The notes: generated by a model from the sequence alone, not told the origin. A stretch of 64,000 nt of DNA from Membranipora membranacea (GCA_914767715.1 OU612067.1:16127001-16191000), one strand, 5' to 3'; counted from the first letter of the stretch, positions 1-11,639 are shown. Translations and numbers: made by a program.

Positions 1-36
1 TATGAATGCCAGAGACAGAGGCCACCTTCTGTACAA
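1..36 (+). CDS. ALDH1L1/ALDH1L2-like: ALDH1L exon fragment at the window edge
   Basis: The first 36 bases read [11 protein letters not shown] plus AA, followed by a GTATGT donor. The AA joins the G at 978 to give Lys, producing [12 protein letters not shown], as expected for ALDH1L. The 5' end of the exon lies outside the window. Confidence 0.88.
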
Positions 37-3000
37 GTATGTAACTTTATTTATTTTTAATATAAATAAATGTATTATTATATTATAAATAATGCAGTAT
101 GACCTGAGGCGCCGGCTATGTTCCACTTACTCAGCATCATGCTCAGCAATAAAATAGAGGTTTGGTAAAGATTTCTTTATGTCTGCCCAAACTAGGTCAC
201 CTCTGCTTCTCAGCGTTCATACTCGCTCTTGATACCTGTCCAACTCCTGTGTCAAGCAGTCATACCCGGTTTAAGGAATGGTAAGCCATTAATCCTGGCC
301 AGATCCTCTTGGTAGGGAATATAAATCCTAGAGGTCTACTGTGTTTCTGCCGAAGTAAAAAGCAAGTGAAAAGTTCCCTCTGCCACTTTGATATAGGAGG
401 AGCCAGAATTCCTGTCGAGTATTTGCATCATTCTGGCACCGAGACTACACTATTATCATGTGTATCTCTGATCGTTTGCGTCAATTAAGTATGGGTTACT
501 AAAATTTACCCGTCCCTGATTAGCAAAATTAAACTCAGGTGGTCACACCAAACTCCTTGTTATGATACTCGCGCTAAGTAATTTTTCACTCTCCATCGAT
601 CAGAGATATACATGCATTAGTATATCATGTGATCAATGTGGATTGGCACTGCTGAAGGTGACTCCGCCACTCATACGGGTCCCACTTATATATGGTGTCT
701 CCCTCAACCTACTCAGCTTACTGTGTTTAGGGTTTTCGACACATCTTCGCTTTATCAGGGAATTTTTCTCAAGCCCCATGGTTCTCTTCTAAATGATTTA
801 GATTTGTTAATTCACTCTCTAGGGATCAGAGATATAAATGCATTAGTATACCATGTGATGAGTATGTATTTGTATAGGGCTTGGCACTATGTGCCGCAGC
901 ATCTGTACTCTACAGGTGATAACCTCATCCACATTCTGTATAGAATATTTTTACACTTATTTTTTTTCCGTTCTCAGGCTAGCTGATCTGATGGAGGAGA
1001 ATCAAGAAGAGTTAGCAACTCTGGAGTCATTAGACTCAGGTGCTGTATACACGCTGGCACTCAAAACTCACATCGGCATGTCTATAGCAACCCTCAGATA
1101 CTTTGCTGGGTGGTGCGATAAGATTCACGGGCTCACCATACCTATCAATCATGCCAAACCCAACCACAATTTATCCTTCTCAAAGAGAGACCCAATCGGG
1201 TGAGTGAGTGTTGCTTAAATATGTGGGAATCAAACCTGAAACTTCTTGTATGGCAACGCACATATTTGGTCACCAATGATAAACTATTGTTGAAATATAA
1301 CCACTCTCTTAGTTTGAGCGCTTTCATTGGTTGTAGCATTTCATTATCAACCAATTTTGGGAAAGTGGTTGATAATGAAATGCTACTTCCAGCTATCCCG
1401 CTCGTGCTTCAACTAGGTGAGCTGTTATTTTCAACAACTACATTCATGTTTTACCCGGAGTAAATTGTGAGCATAGCTTAGATCCACAGAGGTCTTGTTA
1501 GTTATCAGACATACCTATAGTTGCAATACAAGAAGTTTCGGGTTTGATTCCTACATATTTAGGCAACGATAAAATCCATAGACTTAATATACTCCCTAGA
1601 CAGGACAATGTTTATGCTTCACTGATCATAATATGTCCCACTTAAATAGCAAGACATGACGTAATTAGTTTGTGCTGTGAGCCATAGTTTACTATATACC
1701 AATCAATGAAATAATGTGAAAAATCAAGGGACGCTGGGCATGATATCAGCCCCTGTCCAGCCCCTCATTATTCAAACACGAAGAAAATTGGTGAGTGTAT
1801 GTAAAAGACCTTTCCGCACGAGATGGTATTCATAATTTGTCCACAGAACCAGAACTTTTTATGGTAAGATACAATCATTAGCCAATAAACACTGAAATAA
1901 ATACAGCCATTTACCCTCAGCACTTCCATCACTACTATAAAAATGTAAAGAATACATATAACACAATATCAAAAATATTTTGTTGGATGAGCCAGATCTT
2001 ATCACCACCATCATCGTTTTTTTCTTCAAAACTGTTCCTAGTAGTGACTGCACACAACCAGTCAGTTCAAATTGGATTGCCAATTTTATTGTCGCTTCAC
2101 AAGGAAGAATAGATCTGTGCTGTAAATTTAGTATGCAAACTACAGATAGCTGTTGTTCCTGAGTACGTATGATGAATCTAGAGTACATGACAATAACTTA
2201 AAATTTGTATACTTCAGTACTGTAGTAAAAATCTAATGGCCTTTACTGTGACCAAACTTAATTTTGCCGATGCCGGTAAGGTTCTTTGAGTTTATCAATG
2301 TGATATCGGCGTCAACAGTGAATGTCAATTGCTTCCTTGACCTATTCATAGACACAGCAGTGTGAAAAAAGTAGTTATTACAACAGGACACGTCATCATT
2401 TGAGAAAATGGAACTACATGTAATGATGAAACTACAGGAAAAGAATGAAAGCAGTGATTCTAATCATTTCCAAGACTGGAAAATAAATGCCGGCCAAACG
2501 ACCACCAGCATTATTGCTTGACTCAGCCGAGAATTGCGTGCTCATATGCATCACAGCTACTCACAAGCACAAACCTCCGTAGTCTGCAATAAATTTTTGT
2601 TGGTATGAGCTAAGGCTTAGTATGAATAATGGCTATTAGTATAGAAACAAGTCTGAGCCACAAAATAATGGTTCTGAACCCTTTATTTAGACAGCCAGAG
2701 AAGTTTTTGAATAAATGAGCAGCAACAATCCCTTCTGCAATGACTAAAAAATCACTCTGTAGGAGACATCGTCAATTATACAGTCACATGCTTCCATCCT
2801 TTTTCCTCTGTAGTTTCATCATTACATCTAGTTCCATTTGCTCAGATGATGACGTGTTCTGGTTTGGTTTGGCTTATTATAACAATCATTGTATTAGCAG
2901 GCAATAGGATTGGATTGGTACATGAAAATGAACATTTTAAATTCTGCTGTGAGCTGACATGTAGTATAGAAAAAAGCTCTTTAAATGCTTTTCTGTCCTG

Positions 3001-6000
3001 CACTTTGGCAGGCAATAGATGGTATGTAGGCGAGAGGATACCTTTGCACAGTTGAAAACAACACAACTAAAAAGAGGATGGTCTTTATCGGACGCAATTT
3101 TGTTTGAAAAGCTTTAGACATCTCAGTAATAACTCTTTTTTTCACGCTGCTGTTTCTGTGTATAGGTAGGGGAAGCAATAGATATTCACAGTTGACGCCG
3201 TTATCACATTTATAAACTCAAAGAACCTTACCGACATCGGCAAAAGTTTGGCCACGGTAAAGGCCATTAGATTTTGACTACAGTACTGGAGTATAGTAAT
3301 TTTAAGTTATTGTCACATACTCTAGATTCATCATACGTACTAAGGAACAACAGCTATCTGTAGTTTGCATACTCATTTAACAGCACAGATCTATTCTTCT
3401 TTGTGAAGCGACAATAAAATTAGCAATCCAATTTGAGCAGACTGGTTGTGTTTAGTCACAACTTAAAATAATTTTAAGGAAAAATATGATGATGGCGGTG
3501 GTGCTGCTGGTGCTTAGATCTGGCTCATCCAACAAAATATTTGTGATCTTGTGTTATTGGTATTCTTTACATTTTTATAGTAGTGATGGAAGTGCTGAGA
3601 ATAAATCGCTGTATTTGTTTCAATGTTTATTGGCTAATGATTGTCTCATATCATAAAAAGTTCTGGTTCTGGAGACAAATTATGAGTGCGGAAAGGTCTT
3701 TTACATACACTCACCAATTTTCTTTGTGTTTGAATAATAAGGGGCTGGACAGGGGCTGATATCATGCCTAGCATCCCTTGATTTTTCTCATTATTTCATT
3801 GAATGGTATATAGTAAACTATGGCTCACAGCACAAACAATTACGTCATGGCGTGCTATTTAAGTGGGACAGTATTGAATGCTATTGGCCTGTCTAGGTAG
3901 TATATTAAGTCTATGATAAAATCACATGGATCTGAGTATCAGAGTATCAGAAATCTTGCATAGGTGTGTCTATTCATGTACAGCTCAATCTCAATTCTAT
4001 CAGCCATTCTAACAACATGGTCCAGTATTATGTTAGCTTTTGAGCTCAAACCAATACTTTCCGTGCTAACACTGTTTGATCATCTCATCATTGACATGTT
4101 TATTCAATTGTGCAGAGTTTGCGGAATTATCACACCATGGAACTACCCACTGATGATGTTAGCCTGGAAGATATCCCCGTGTCTCGCTGCTGGTAATACT
4201 GTAGTTCTTAAGCCGGCTCAGGTCACCCCGCTCACATCACTCAAATTCGCTGAGCTGGCCGTCAAAGCAGGATTCCCTGCTGGTGTCATCAACATCCTAC
4301 CCGGATCTGGTAAGTCGTATACTAGACTTGTCACGCGGCCACGGGTTTTGGTTTTTTGAAAAACCAAAAAATACCGAAACCCTCGGCCGCATGACAAGGG
4401 TAGGAGAGGAGGTGGCTCAGTGGTTAGAGAGCTGGTCCTTTAGCATGCAAGTGAGTTGAAGGTCGTTGGTCCAAATCCCACTGCAGTCCATCGACTACTA
4501 GGGTTTGGTTGGCCCCCAGGTGTGCTCCGACCTGCCTGCAAACAGAGAGAAAATTGGCGCAGATATCGCGGCGTCGCCATTAAGACACTACAATTTCACC
4601 GCCCATGCTTTGGGATGTGGCGAGAGATGAGACATCCGAGTTTAATCAACCTTTTAATCAATCAATGCTATTCTAGATGCCAAGCTGTATTTCATGTCCA
4701 ATTCATTGAGGGGTCGCCTTCATTTTGGAAGTTCGGGAGAAGGGATTCAGATTTTCATTTTATTTACGGCTTATCTAAGACTTTTATTAAAGACATACTG
4801 CTGATCGGAGAAGGGTGGGGTTTACTGCTGAAATGTTTCTTCGGGGAAGGATAATGATTTTGTTTATGGACTTTCATTTCCTGTCAGTACTTATGATGGC
4901 AAATGAGACAGTGATTACAATTGTTAGGATGATTAGGAGTAGCCTTCTTCATGAGCAACAGTTTTGACCAGAAAAATTTGGGCGATAAATAATTTTGGTA
5001 AGAAATGAAAATTAGTACTTATTGTTGGAAATTTTATCATAATATCGTCTCCAGCTCATTTTTATGAGCCTTAATTCTTCTGTCTTGCAGGTAGTGTATG
5101 CGGGCAGGCCATAGCAGACCACCCCGATGTACGTAAGTTAGGATTCACAGGCTCCACACCTGTTGGTAAGACTATTATGACTAGCTGTGCACAGAGCAAT
5201 CTGAAAAAAGTCTCTCTGGAGCTTGGAGGAAAATCACCTCTTATTATATTCGCTGACTGTGATCTAAACAAGGCTGTCAGAATGGTGAGATTTTAAATTA
5301 TGTATTGTATTATATATTAGTGCTCGTTGTGGCTTAAATTAATACCCGTTCCTATACTTGATTATAATATATGACTAACAGATTTCTTTTCATCGCATCG
5401 ACAGTCTTAATTATTATCTTGCTCTAAACACACTGATCGAGGTTGCCACCTCATTGGATTCTCAATGAGTTTTCATATACGCATCAAACCTCTGATGATC
5501 AGCTGAGGCTGCTATCAGCATATATGTTAACTATGGTGACGTTGTGCAAATCTCTTGAGGTTACAACCGCTAAGTGTGTTTTGACCATTACATTCAAATG
5601 TGTTTGGAAATTGTATAACATAACATATCATAACATAAGTGCTCAAAATTTGCCTTAGTTGATGGTAATAGTGTTCCATTTTCAACCACATTCCCAGCAA
5701 TCGCAATGTTATTGATAATGAGATGGTACTACCGTCAATTCAAGGAAAGCTTGAGCACCTAAACTACTTACATGACCTTAATAAGTGAAAAATAACATGC
5801 AGTGTAATATTCTCTTTATCTGCCCATCGAAAGCTTAGGTAGATCACAAATCATAACTAGAATACGCGACGTTCTATACCTGATATACCTGATATCTGTA
5901 GGCGCTGTCTGGAGTGTTCTTCAACAAAGGAGAGAACTGTATTGCTGCCGGGCGTATATTCGTAGAGGAAAGCATTCACGACGAGTTTCTTGAGAGGGTT

Positions 6001-9000
6001 GTCGAGGAGACAAAGAAGATGAAGATTGGAGATCCACTTGATCGATCTGTAGATCATGGGCCACAGAATCATCTAGCACATCTCAAGAGTTTAGTTTCTT
6101 ATGTAGAGGTACGTTCTGCACTACGAAATTAAGGGAGGATGGAATATTTGATAAGAGAAAGTTGTTAAGGCTTTGCGATAGTAGAAGCTGCATTTAGAGA
6201 TTCGCGAATCTAGATGCTGTCTTTTTTAAACTCATTTCCTGTTGAGTAAAGTTCATGTCGTTAAACAGGTATGATCCAAGCTAAAGTGCTCAATCTCTGC
6301 CAGGTTTGCTGACATTTCATTATCAACCACCGTTCAATCAGAAACCAGTTGAGAATTGAAATGTCACTACCAGCAAATCACCAAAAGAGTTTGAGCTCTT
6401 AAACTAGTATAACTTGAAAGTATCCCTGTTTCTATGTTCTGGATCTGTTGGGTCCAAGATACTCACTTACACTCGACATGAGTAAAGTATTCATAAGAGG
6501 AAAAGTTTGCAATTTAGCACTGCTTGAAGTGACTTTCTTTAAAGCTAGCTAATATGTACTCACCTCATCAACTTTGTATAGACTTACACAACAACTAGCC
6601 AAAATTAATGCTAGCTAACATTAAGTCACCCTCAAACAAGCTGAACTCTCGCTAACATTTACACAACTACAGTGCAGTTCACTTAATTCAAACCTCTGGG
6701 GACAACAAAAAATTGTTCTAATTTAGCAGAGTCTGAATTAAGTGATATCAGAATGCATTGAGATCTGGCTGAAGGGACCTAGTTTCCTTGTGTGAATTAA
6801 CAGGAGTTTTGAGTTATAAAATTTGAATTAACCAGCTTACACTGTGTATGATAAGAGAGAATTCCTTGTTACATGAATTTTTACCAGTTCAGTTTCCACA
6901 CTGGTTTTTCATGTAGACTGGTGTGAAGGAAGGAGCACGCTTAGTATACGGAGGGAGACAGGTGGATCGAGCCGGACTCTTCTTTGAGCCGACTATTCTT
7001 ACCGATGTAGACGATCACATGTTTGTTGCTATAGAAGAATCGTTCGGTCCTATCATGGTTATATCTCATTTCCCAGACGGGTAAGTCCCCACAATGTCAA
7101 GTTCTCGTACTTGCTTTGATCCTAAGAACCCCACCCCTCAACTTGTTAGTAGGTCAGTACGGGAGGGTCACAATTGGTGTTTTGTACAACTTGTGTCAAC
7201 CCTAACTGATCTCATGATACACTATGGTGTGCTTATCTCCAATTTATAGATAATGAATTAATAAGTGTAGCCTTAGTTCCTAAAAGGATTTTGATGTGAC
7301 CACCCGAAGTTACTTTAGTTACCGTTGACTCAAACATGTTATAGGGAATCAGTACATCAGTACATCAGTGCATCAGTGCATCAGAGACACATGTTCGTGT
7401 ATTAGTGTATTCGGTCAGTATGGTGTCGACCTGTATATACAACATATAAAAACGGGCAGGCAGCTATGGCATGATGATGTCTAATCTCACGAGTTATGAG
7501 AAATATCTAACGCCTAGTTCAGACCATCAAATTGGATGTATCGGGAACATCACTAGTCCACATTACTGACACGCTGGTACAGGGCATTTGTTACATTGGT
7601 ACAAGGGCAGACCCACAGATACCGCTGATTGCCATTATATGGACTGCAAGAATGATTTTTATTCCTCTCTGTTCTTGAAGTGACAGTCCTACTAGGCCAT
7701 GTTTGGTATGGTTTTAAAGATCTAAGGCTGAAAAGTCATTAAGGCATATGAAACAAAACAGCCTGTGAGCCTAATTGCAGTAAAACTGCTGCAAAGTCTT
7801 GAAATTTGGATCATAGTGATTTATTGCCTCCCCTGACCACGATGATCCACTATGATCCTTGATAAAACAAAAAGAAAACAAATTGCTATTTTCCACAATT
7901 TCCATTTTTTTTATAGTTTTTATTTGCCCTATGAACTCATAATATTTGATTTACAGGGGTAATAGGTAAATTCGCGCCCTTGGTATCTATATTAAATAAG
8001 CATTAATCATAATCATTTTCATGGGGAAATCCAACTGAATCCAACTTGAATTCAAGTTGTCTCCCTATTACCAATGAGGAGATAATTCTAAGTTTCATGT
8101 CAATATCTTTTAAAACCCGTATACCTAATCATAAAATCTATTCAGTTGGATTTCCCCATGAAAATGATTATGATTAATGATTATTTCATATAGATACCAA
8201 GGGCGCGAATTTACCTAATATATCCACTTTTCTAATTGGACTGACCCTTTAATCCATATCTACTTAAACATACTGTCCTTGTACTTTCAGTAAGGTAGAA
8301 TAAGTACATTAATTATCTTTTGGGTGTAAAAGTGAAGTGAAACGGATTCGCCCCTACCTACAATAAGACACTTGCCTACTTGAAAGTTCTTTACTAAATA
8401 ATAACAATAAAATGATAATAATTCAATCATAAATGCTTTCTATTTTTAGTGATATCGAAGGGGTTCTGAAGAGTGCTAACAACACAGAGTTTGGTCTGGC
8501 ATCTGGAGTTTTTACCAATGATCTGAGTAAAGCACTGGAAGTCTGTAAGTCTGTGCGATGACTAATAATTCATTATATCCATACTTAACTCAACTATGAG
8601 ATAATTCATCGCTTCAAGGTGTCAACCACTTGAATTTTATTTTCAAAATAGGCATCGGTGAACAGCTCAATGGAATAGAAATGTCACGTTGCAACTATTA
8701 AACGCAATAAGAAAACCTCTGCCCGATTTTTGGTTTGGCGGGGGGGGGGGGTCAACGGGACCCATCTACGCCGATAAAGAAATCCTGTCTAAAATGCAAT
8801 AGACCTGGCAATAATCCCACAATGCATCTGTAGCTGATCATTCCAGAGTCCAATATAGTATATGGTGAGACGATGCAAACCTTGTATTTACTCAAGTGAT
8901 GTTATTTTCTTATTGCAGCGAGTAGACTAGATGCCGGCACATGTTTCGTTAACACCTACAATAAGACAGATGTGGCTACTCCATTTGGCGGATTCAAACA

Positions 9001-9502
9001 GTCCGGATTTGGCAAGGACTTAGGTAAGGCATTTTAAACAAATTCATTTGTTTGCATCGCCTTCATAGATCTTTTATTGGCGCAGATCTCAGCCAAACGA
9101 TCCTGAATATGAGAATCTAACAAACTCCCTACCTCTCTGAGGGAGAGGCAGTCAGTGTCAGAATAAGCTTGGTCCATTATCTAACATCCAAATTATACCC
9201 TAGAGATCTAGTATTTACTGGAGCCAAAAGTTTTACCATATCGCACAGGCTTGAAGTAGCTAATTTTATTTCTAGCTAACATTTACTCAACTTATCCACT
9301 CTATATAAACGCTTCCTAAGCCATTGAAAATTGGTGTTAGCTAGCTTTCCAGCCATCTTCATAAAACTCTAGCTAACATTTACTCCTCTAGGGATTATCA
9401 AATACAGTAGAAATAAAATGACATCTGTATTTTTTTTATTTTCCAGGTCAGGAAGCCTTGAACGAATACCTGAAGACTAAAGTGGTAACAATCGAATACT
9501 AA
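1..9502 (+). CDS. ALDH1L1/ALDH1L2-like: 10-formyltetrahydrofolate dehydrogenase (ALDH1L), C-terminal 423 residues, partial gene
   Basis: The family oxidises 10-formyl-THF to THF and CO2 with NADP+. This is the C-terminal aldehyde dehydrogenase domain; the hydrolase and carrier domains lie before the window. Nine exons join in phase: 1-36, 978-1199, 4116-4309, 5091-5284, 5902-6108, 6917-7080, 8450-8544, 8919-9023 and 9447-9502 (stop 9500-9502). Every intron has GT..AG ends. Family-specific strings are seen in order: [50 protein letters not shown] (general-base Glu, codon 5219-5221), [13 protein letters not shown] (nucleophile Cys, codon 5938-5940), [19 protein letters not shown] and GFGKDLG. 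The total is 1273 nt, giving 423 codons plus stop after one leading base. No inactivating change is seen. Cytosolic (L1) versus mitochondrial (L2) type cannot be decided without the N terminus. Confidence 0.96.
590..900. repeat. Degenerate tandem duplication in an ALDH1L intron
   Basis: The stretch near 600-635 (ATCAGAGATATACATGCATT) recurs near 823-858 with few changes, including the following TAGTATAYCATGTGAT. It looks like a local duplication of about 225-bp period. Nothing else is recognised in the intron 37-977. Confidence 0.55.
978..1199 (+). CDS. ALDH1L1/ALDH1L2-like: ALDH1L exon (start of the ALDH fold)
   Basis: It encodes the segment from [12 protein letters not shown] to FSKRDPIG. 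The acceptor is TTCTCAG and the donor is GG|GTGAGT. The final GG pairs with the A at 4116 to give Gly, which fixes the acceptor of the next exon. Confidence 0.95.
1333..1386. repeat. Perfect 21-bp inverted repeat (small hairpin)
   Basis: The arms 1333-1353 and 1366-1386 are exact reverse complements around a 12-nt loop; the arm core is CATTTCATTATCAACCA. Related but diverged sequence occurs near 6310-6375 and 5700-5735, so this is probably the core of a small fold-back MITE family. Confidence 0.75.
1577..3915. mobile_element. 2.3-kb fold-back element with 8-bp target-site duplication
   Basis: The left arm (about 1577-2455) and right arm (about 2785-3915) are long imperfect reverse complements. 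Both termini begin CATAGACTTAATATAC read inward. The element is flanked by identical 8-mers ATAAAATC at 1569-1576 and 3916-3923, as expected of a target-site duplication. The right arm has about 230 bp (around 2870-3100) that the left arm lacks. No transposase-like reading frame is visible, so the copy is non-autonomous. An 8-bp duplication fits hAT-like transposases, but the terminus is not a canonical hAT end. It sits wholly inside an ALDH1L intron. Confidence 0.88.
4116..4309 (+). CDS. ALDH1L1/ALDH1L2-like: ALDH1L exon (NADP-binding region)
   Basis: It encodes [19 protein letters not shown] through INILPGSG, including the [13 protein letters not shown] cofactor-binding stretch. The acceptor is TGCAG and the donor GTAAGT. 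It lies downstream of a 2.9-kb intron that carries the fold-back element. Confidence 0.96.
4327..4398. repeat. GC-rich hairpin repeat, copy 1
   Basis: CTTGTCACGCGGCCACGG is followed by a T/A-rich loop and an imperfect complement ending GGCCGCATGACAAG. A second hairpin of the same type lies at 34600-34653. It is probably a tiny MITE or satellite-derived hairpin. Confidence 0.75.
4400..4665 (+). mobile_element. tRNA-derived SINE
   Basis: The head has a Pol III A box (TGGCTCAGTGG, about 4415-4425) and a B-box-like GGTCCAAATCC about 50 nt on, as in a tRNA gene. No acceptor stem or complete cloverleaf is evident. An unrelated body of about 180 bp follows and ends near TTTAATCAATCAATGC. It sits in an ALDH1L intron next to the hairpin repeat. 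Confidence 0.7.
5091..5284 (+). CDS. ALDH1L1/ALDH1L2-like: ALDH1L exon (general-base Glu)
   Basis: It encodes [18 protein letters not shown], the dinucleotide-binding GSTPVGK turn, and [20 protein letters not shown] with the general-base Glu. The acceptor is CTTGCAG and the donor ATG|GTGAGA (phase 0). Confidence 0.97.
5902..6108 (+). CDS. ALDH1L1/ALDH1L2-like: ALDH1L exon (catalytic Cys)
   Basis: It has 69 codons, phase 0 at both ends. It encodes [20 protein letters not shown], with the thiol nucleophile, through [19 protein letters not shown]. The donor is GTACGT. Confidence 0.97.
6530..6665. repeat. Interspersed GCTAGCTAACATTTA-type repeat, copy 1
   Basis: Several AGCTAGCTAACATT-like blocks are separated by ACTCACC- and ACAAC-rich sequence. 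Similar blocks occur at about 9225-9400 and 37010-37170. The family is not identified. Confidence 0.55.
6670..6846. mobile_element. pogo/Tigger-like MITE, copy 1
   Basis: It begins TA-CAGTGCAGTTCACTTAATTC and ends in CACTG close to a TA. The inward-read termini both give CAGTG followed by related TTAATTCAAA text, as expected of Tc1/pogo-class ends. A partial copy in the opposite orientation ends at 23880. Confidence 0.68.
6917..7080 (+). CDS. ALDH1L1/ALDH1L2-like: ALDH1L exon
   Basis: It encodes [36 protein letters not shown] and [22 protein letters not shown] is the conserved ALDH motif that contacts the cofactor. The acceptor is ATGTAG and the donor GTAAGT. Confidence 0.96.
7679..8248. mobile_element. 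piggyBac-like MITE, copy 1, carrying a nested MITE
   Basis: The ends are AGTGACAGTCC (7679) and, read inward, AGGGTCAGTCC (8248). TTAA lies directly outside the right end (8249-8252) and TTGA outside the left (7675-7678). Removing the nested element (7965-8215 plus one TA) leaves about 317 bp, matching the 318-bp uninterrupted copy at 25608-25925, which is in the opposite orientation. Confidence 0.83.
7965..8215. mobile_element. Tc1/mariner-type MITE nested in a piggyBac-like MITE
   Basis: The roughly 77-bp terminal inverted repeats begin GGTAAATTCGCGCCCTTGG. They are flanked by TA at 7963-7964 and 8216-8217. The interior is about 100 bp with no coding potential. The related copy at 25608-25925 lacks this insert and so gives the empty site. 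Confidence 0.85.
8450..8544 (+). CDS. ALDH1L1/ALDH1L2-like: ALDH1L exon
   Basis: It encodes [19 protein letters not shown] and [12 protein letters not shown]. The acceptor is TTTTTAG and the donor GTAAGT. The preceding 1.37-kb intron carries nested MITEs. Confidence 0.95.
8919..9023 (+). CDS. ALDH1L1/ALDH1L2-like: ALDH1L exon
   Basis: It encodes [19 protein letters not shown] followed by [16 protein letters not shown], the signature near the active-site entry. The acceptor is ATTGCAG and the donor GTAAGG. Confidence 0.96.
9225..9400. repeat. GCTAGCTAACATTTA-type repeat, copy 2
   Basis: It shares TCTAGCTAACATTTACTC blocks with the repeats at 6530-6665 and 37010-37170. It lies in the last ALDH1L intron. 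Confidence 0.55.
9447..9502 (+). CDS. ALDH1L1/ALDH1L2-like: ALDH1L terminal exon with stop
   Basis: It encodes [18 protein letters not shown] and a TAA stop, the usual C terminus of the family. No AATAAA is seen downstream; ATTAAA near 9642 is a possible weaker polyadenylation signal. A frameshifted copy of this exon lies at 15802-15858. Confidence 0.95.
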
Positions 9503-10307
9503 AGATATCTTCATCGATATTTCTTTCTCTCGTTATAAGCTTTAGCCAATATACTCTTACGTATTTCATCCTGGTAATTTCCAACGCCGAAGTATCAACC
9601 CCATTCATATTCAAAGTGAGGCATCCCCCATCCCCAGGAGATTAAACTAAAGTACTGTGGTTAATTTTTATGTTCATCACATAAGAACAGCTGGTATCCC
9701 AATTTTTTCAGTTCTGCGAAGTTGCTGTTTATCAACGATACTGATGATGATTTATACTTTATTTTGTATGATTTGTGTTTTGATGTTCAACACGGCAGCT
9801 TCCTGATCTGATGCAATATGCTCCTCTTCTATGCAAGTTGGATAATTCGAATCGAAATTATATAATAATCTCATACGCTACTGGCGGCAGTTTTTTTTTT
9901 CATGCATTTTTTAATAATTTTTTTCTAAATTTTGAATCTTCACGCATATCGGCAGCTTTAAATTTACTGATATCCCTACATATATAATATAGCATTACTA
10001 TCACACCTGTATTATCTGTTATATTTGGTGAAGATTTATCTCCAAACTTAAAAAGAACAAAAAATTGGGTACGGATTGTTATGATTTCAGAAAACTATCA
10101 ATATAATATTTGTAATGTGCTGATCAGAATTCATAGAGAAATGGCGACTTGCATAGGAAACTAAAACTAAGTTACTTGTTTCCTCTCACTAAAAATAAGT
10201 GATCATTATTGATCTACTGAAAACTTCAGCATTTTACTGATCAGAATCAGACTGAACCAACAACAAGAAAAGTTAGTTCAATGGGCACATAAAACTTCCG
10301 TAGAAAA

Positions 10308-11540
10308 CTAGGACATTCCACAGAATCCGAAGTGACAAGCACCGTGACCGGCCCATCTGTAGATGAGATCATGTGGTCTATCTGAGCATCTCATCACTGA
10401 GATGGTGAAACTCTCCCTGTCACACTTAGAGTTGTATGATGCATACAGTGGGATGGTAGTGGCTACCCCAATGTTTGTTGGCATAGGGGCGTTACTCCAT
10501 AAAGTGGCATGAGTGCCACATCTGTAGCGATTTATGCAGTGATTGAGGAGACGACTCCCAGCAGCACCTGTTATTCTGAACCAGGGATATCCTTGGCTTG
10601 TCATATCTCTCGAGTCACAGTTGTAAGATCCTCCAACAGGCTTCTGATCTCTGGGGCTGCTCTCATGACGCCAAGCCTCTGTTAGGTTGACAGCTGCTTC
10701 ACACAATTCTGGTTGATGCACATGTGTGGTAGTTGTGGGCGCAGTGGTTGTAGGTGTAGTGGTTGTAGATGTAGATGTAGTTTGTGTAGATGTTGTTTGA
10801 TTCATCAGCCTACAGTCAACGAGCCTTTCGATAAGCTCTTCGAATAACGCCTTTTCTATTTCGAGTAGAACTTCACTTCTGCTCTCATCTGGTGCTCTCC
10901 TCTTCACCATAGTGTCGGGTTCTGGACATTTCTCAGATAAAAGTAAGTCATGTACAGCCGTTACTCTTGCTCTGTATCGGGCTAGTTCTCTGTCAGCTTC
11001 TGGGTCGTGAAGTGAGACTTGTACTGATAGTCCAAACACACAGCAGAGCAGCAAAACTCTAAGCAGCTGAATATTTAACATCTGTAATACAGAAAAGGCA
11101 TTATTGTTATTATCTTTTGAAATGAAATGAAGTAAATAAAATTTAACGCAAAGCAGTACACCTGCTGCACAGTTGCCTGTAAACTATTTTGTGAATTAAA
11201 AATGTTACTAAGAAGTGTCCTCCTCGGAAGACAAGTGTAGAAAAATCCTTGGCTATATTTTCATCAACACAGCCGATGATGTTGACTTATTTGGTTCTCA
11301 TGTACAACAGATATGTTTCATGTTTAAAGTAAATATCCTAAATTTATTGAGGATGGCTAAATAAATTTCAATCATTCATTTGAAACGGAAATGTCAAGCT
11401 TAAATCCAAAAAGGCGCTTCACCTTTAACTGCTCGGCGCCTCTAATTGCGTTAAATGTTAAATACAGATATAACCTCATCGCCTCATCATGTTTTAGTTT
11501 TGTTTTCTTTATGAGGAAAAATATAAGTATTCACCTGCAT
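10308..11540 (-). CDS. Secreted D8C-domain protein 1 (uromodulin/GP2-like module)
   Basis: There are two coding exons. Exon 1 (11540-11535) encodes only Met-Gln before a GTGAAT donor. Exon 2 (11081 down to 10308; the stop TAG immediately follows at 10307-10305) starts after TATTACAG. The product is 259 aa. Residues 1-25 form a signal peptide (LLRVLLLCCVFGLSVQV). An acidic/basic, probably helical region follows to about residue 100, then a Thr-rich mucin-like linker, then a domain with eight Cys and the pattern EAWRHE...CD...WFR.TGAAGSRLL..C....CGTHATLWSN...FCGMS. This matches the D8C module of uromodulin, GP2 and OIT3, which is extracellular and disulphide-bonded; ligand unknown. Exon 2 alone also opens with ATG, so Met-Leu-Asn could be an alternative start. 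Paralogues lie at 24428-25963 and 31067-32595. Confidence 0.88.
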
Positions 11541-11628
11541 TTTTCTTCAGACACTAGAGTTTCCTCTTCAAAGATGTGATCCCGAGACAGTATTCACTTG
11601 AATGATACCGTACAATCAATAGCTGATT

Positions 11629-11635
11629 CTTATAG
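11629..11635 (-). promoter_or_regulatory. Candidate TATA box of D8C gene 1
   Basis: CTATAAG on the minus strand lies about 90 bp upstream of the Met-Gln exon, with TCATTC about 30 bp downstream as a possible initiator. The position matches the boxes of the paralogues. It is the weakest of the three. Confidence 0.45.
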
Positions 11636-11639
11636 CAGC

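Noticed and set aside
4400-4480. Functional tRNA gene
   Set aside because: A and B boxes exist, but acceptor and anticodon stems do not pair, and a SINE body follows.
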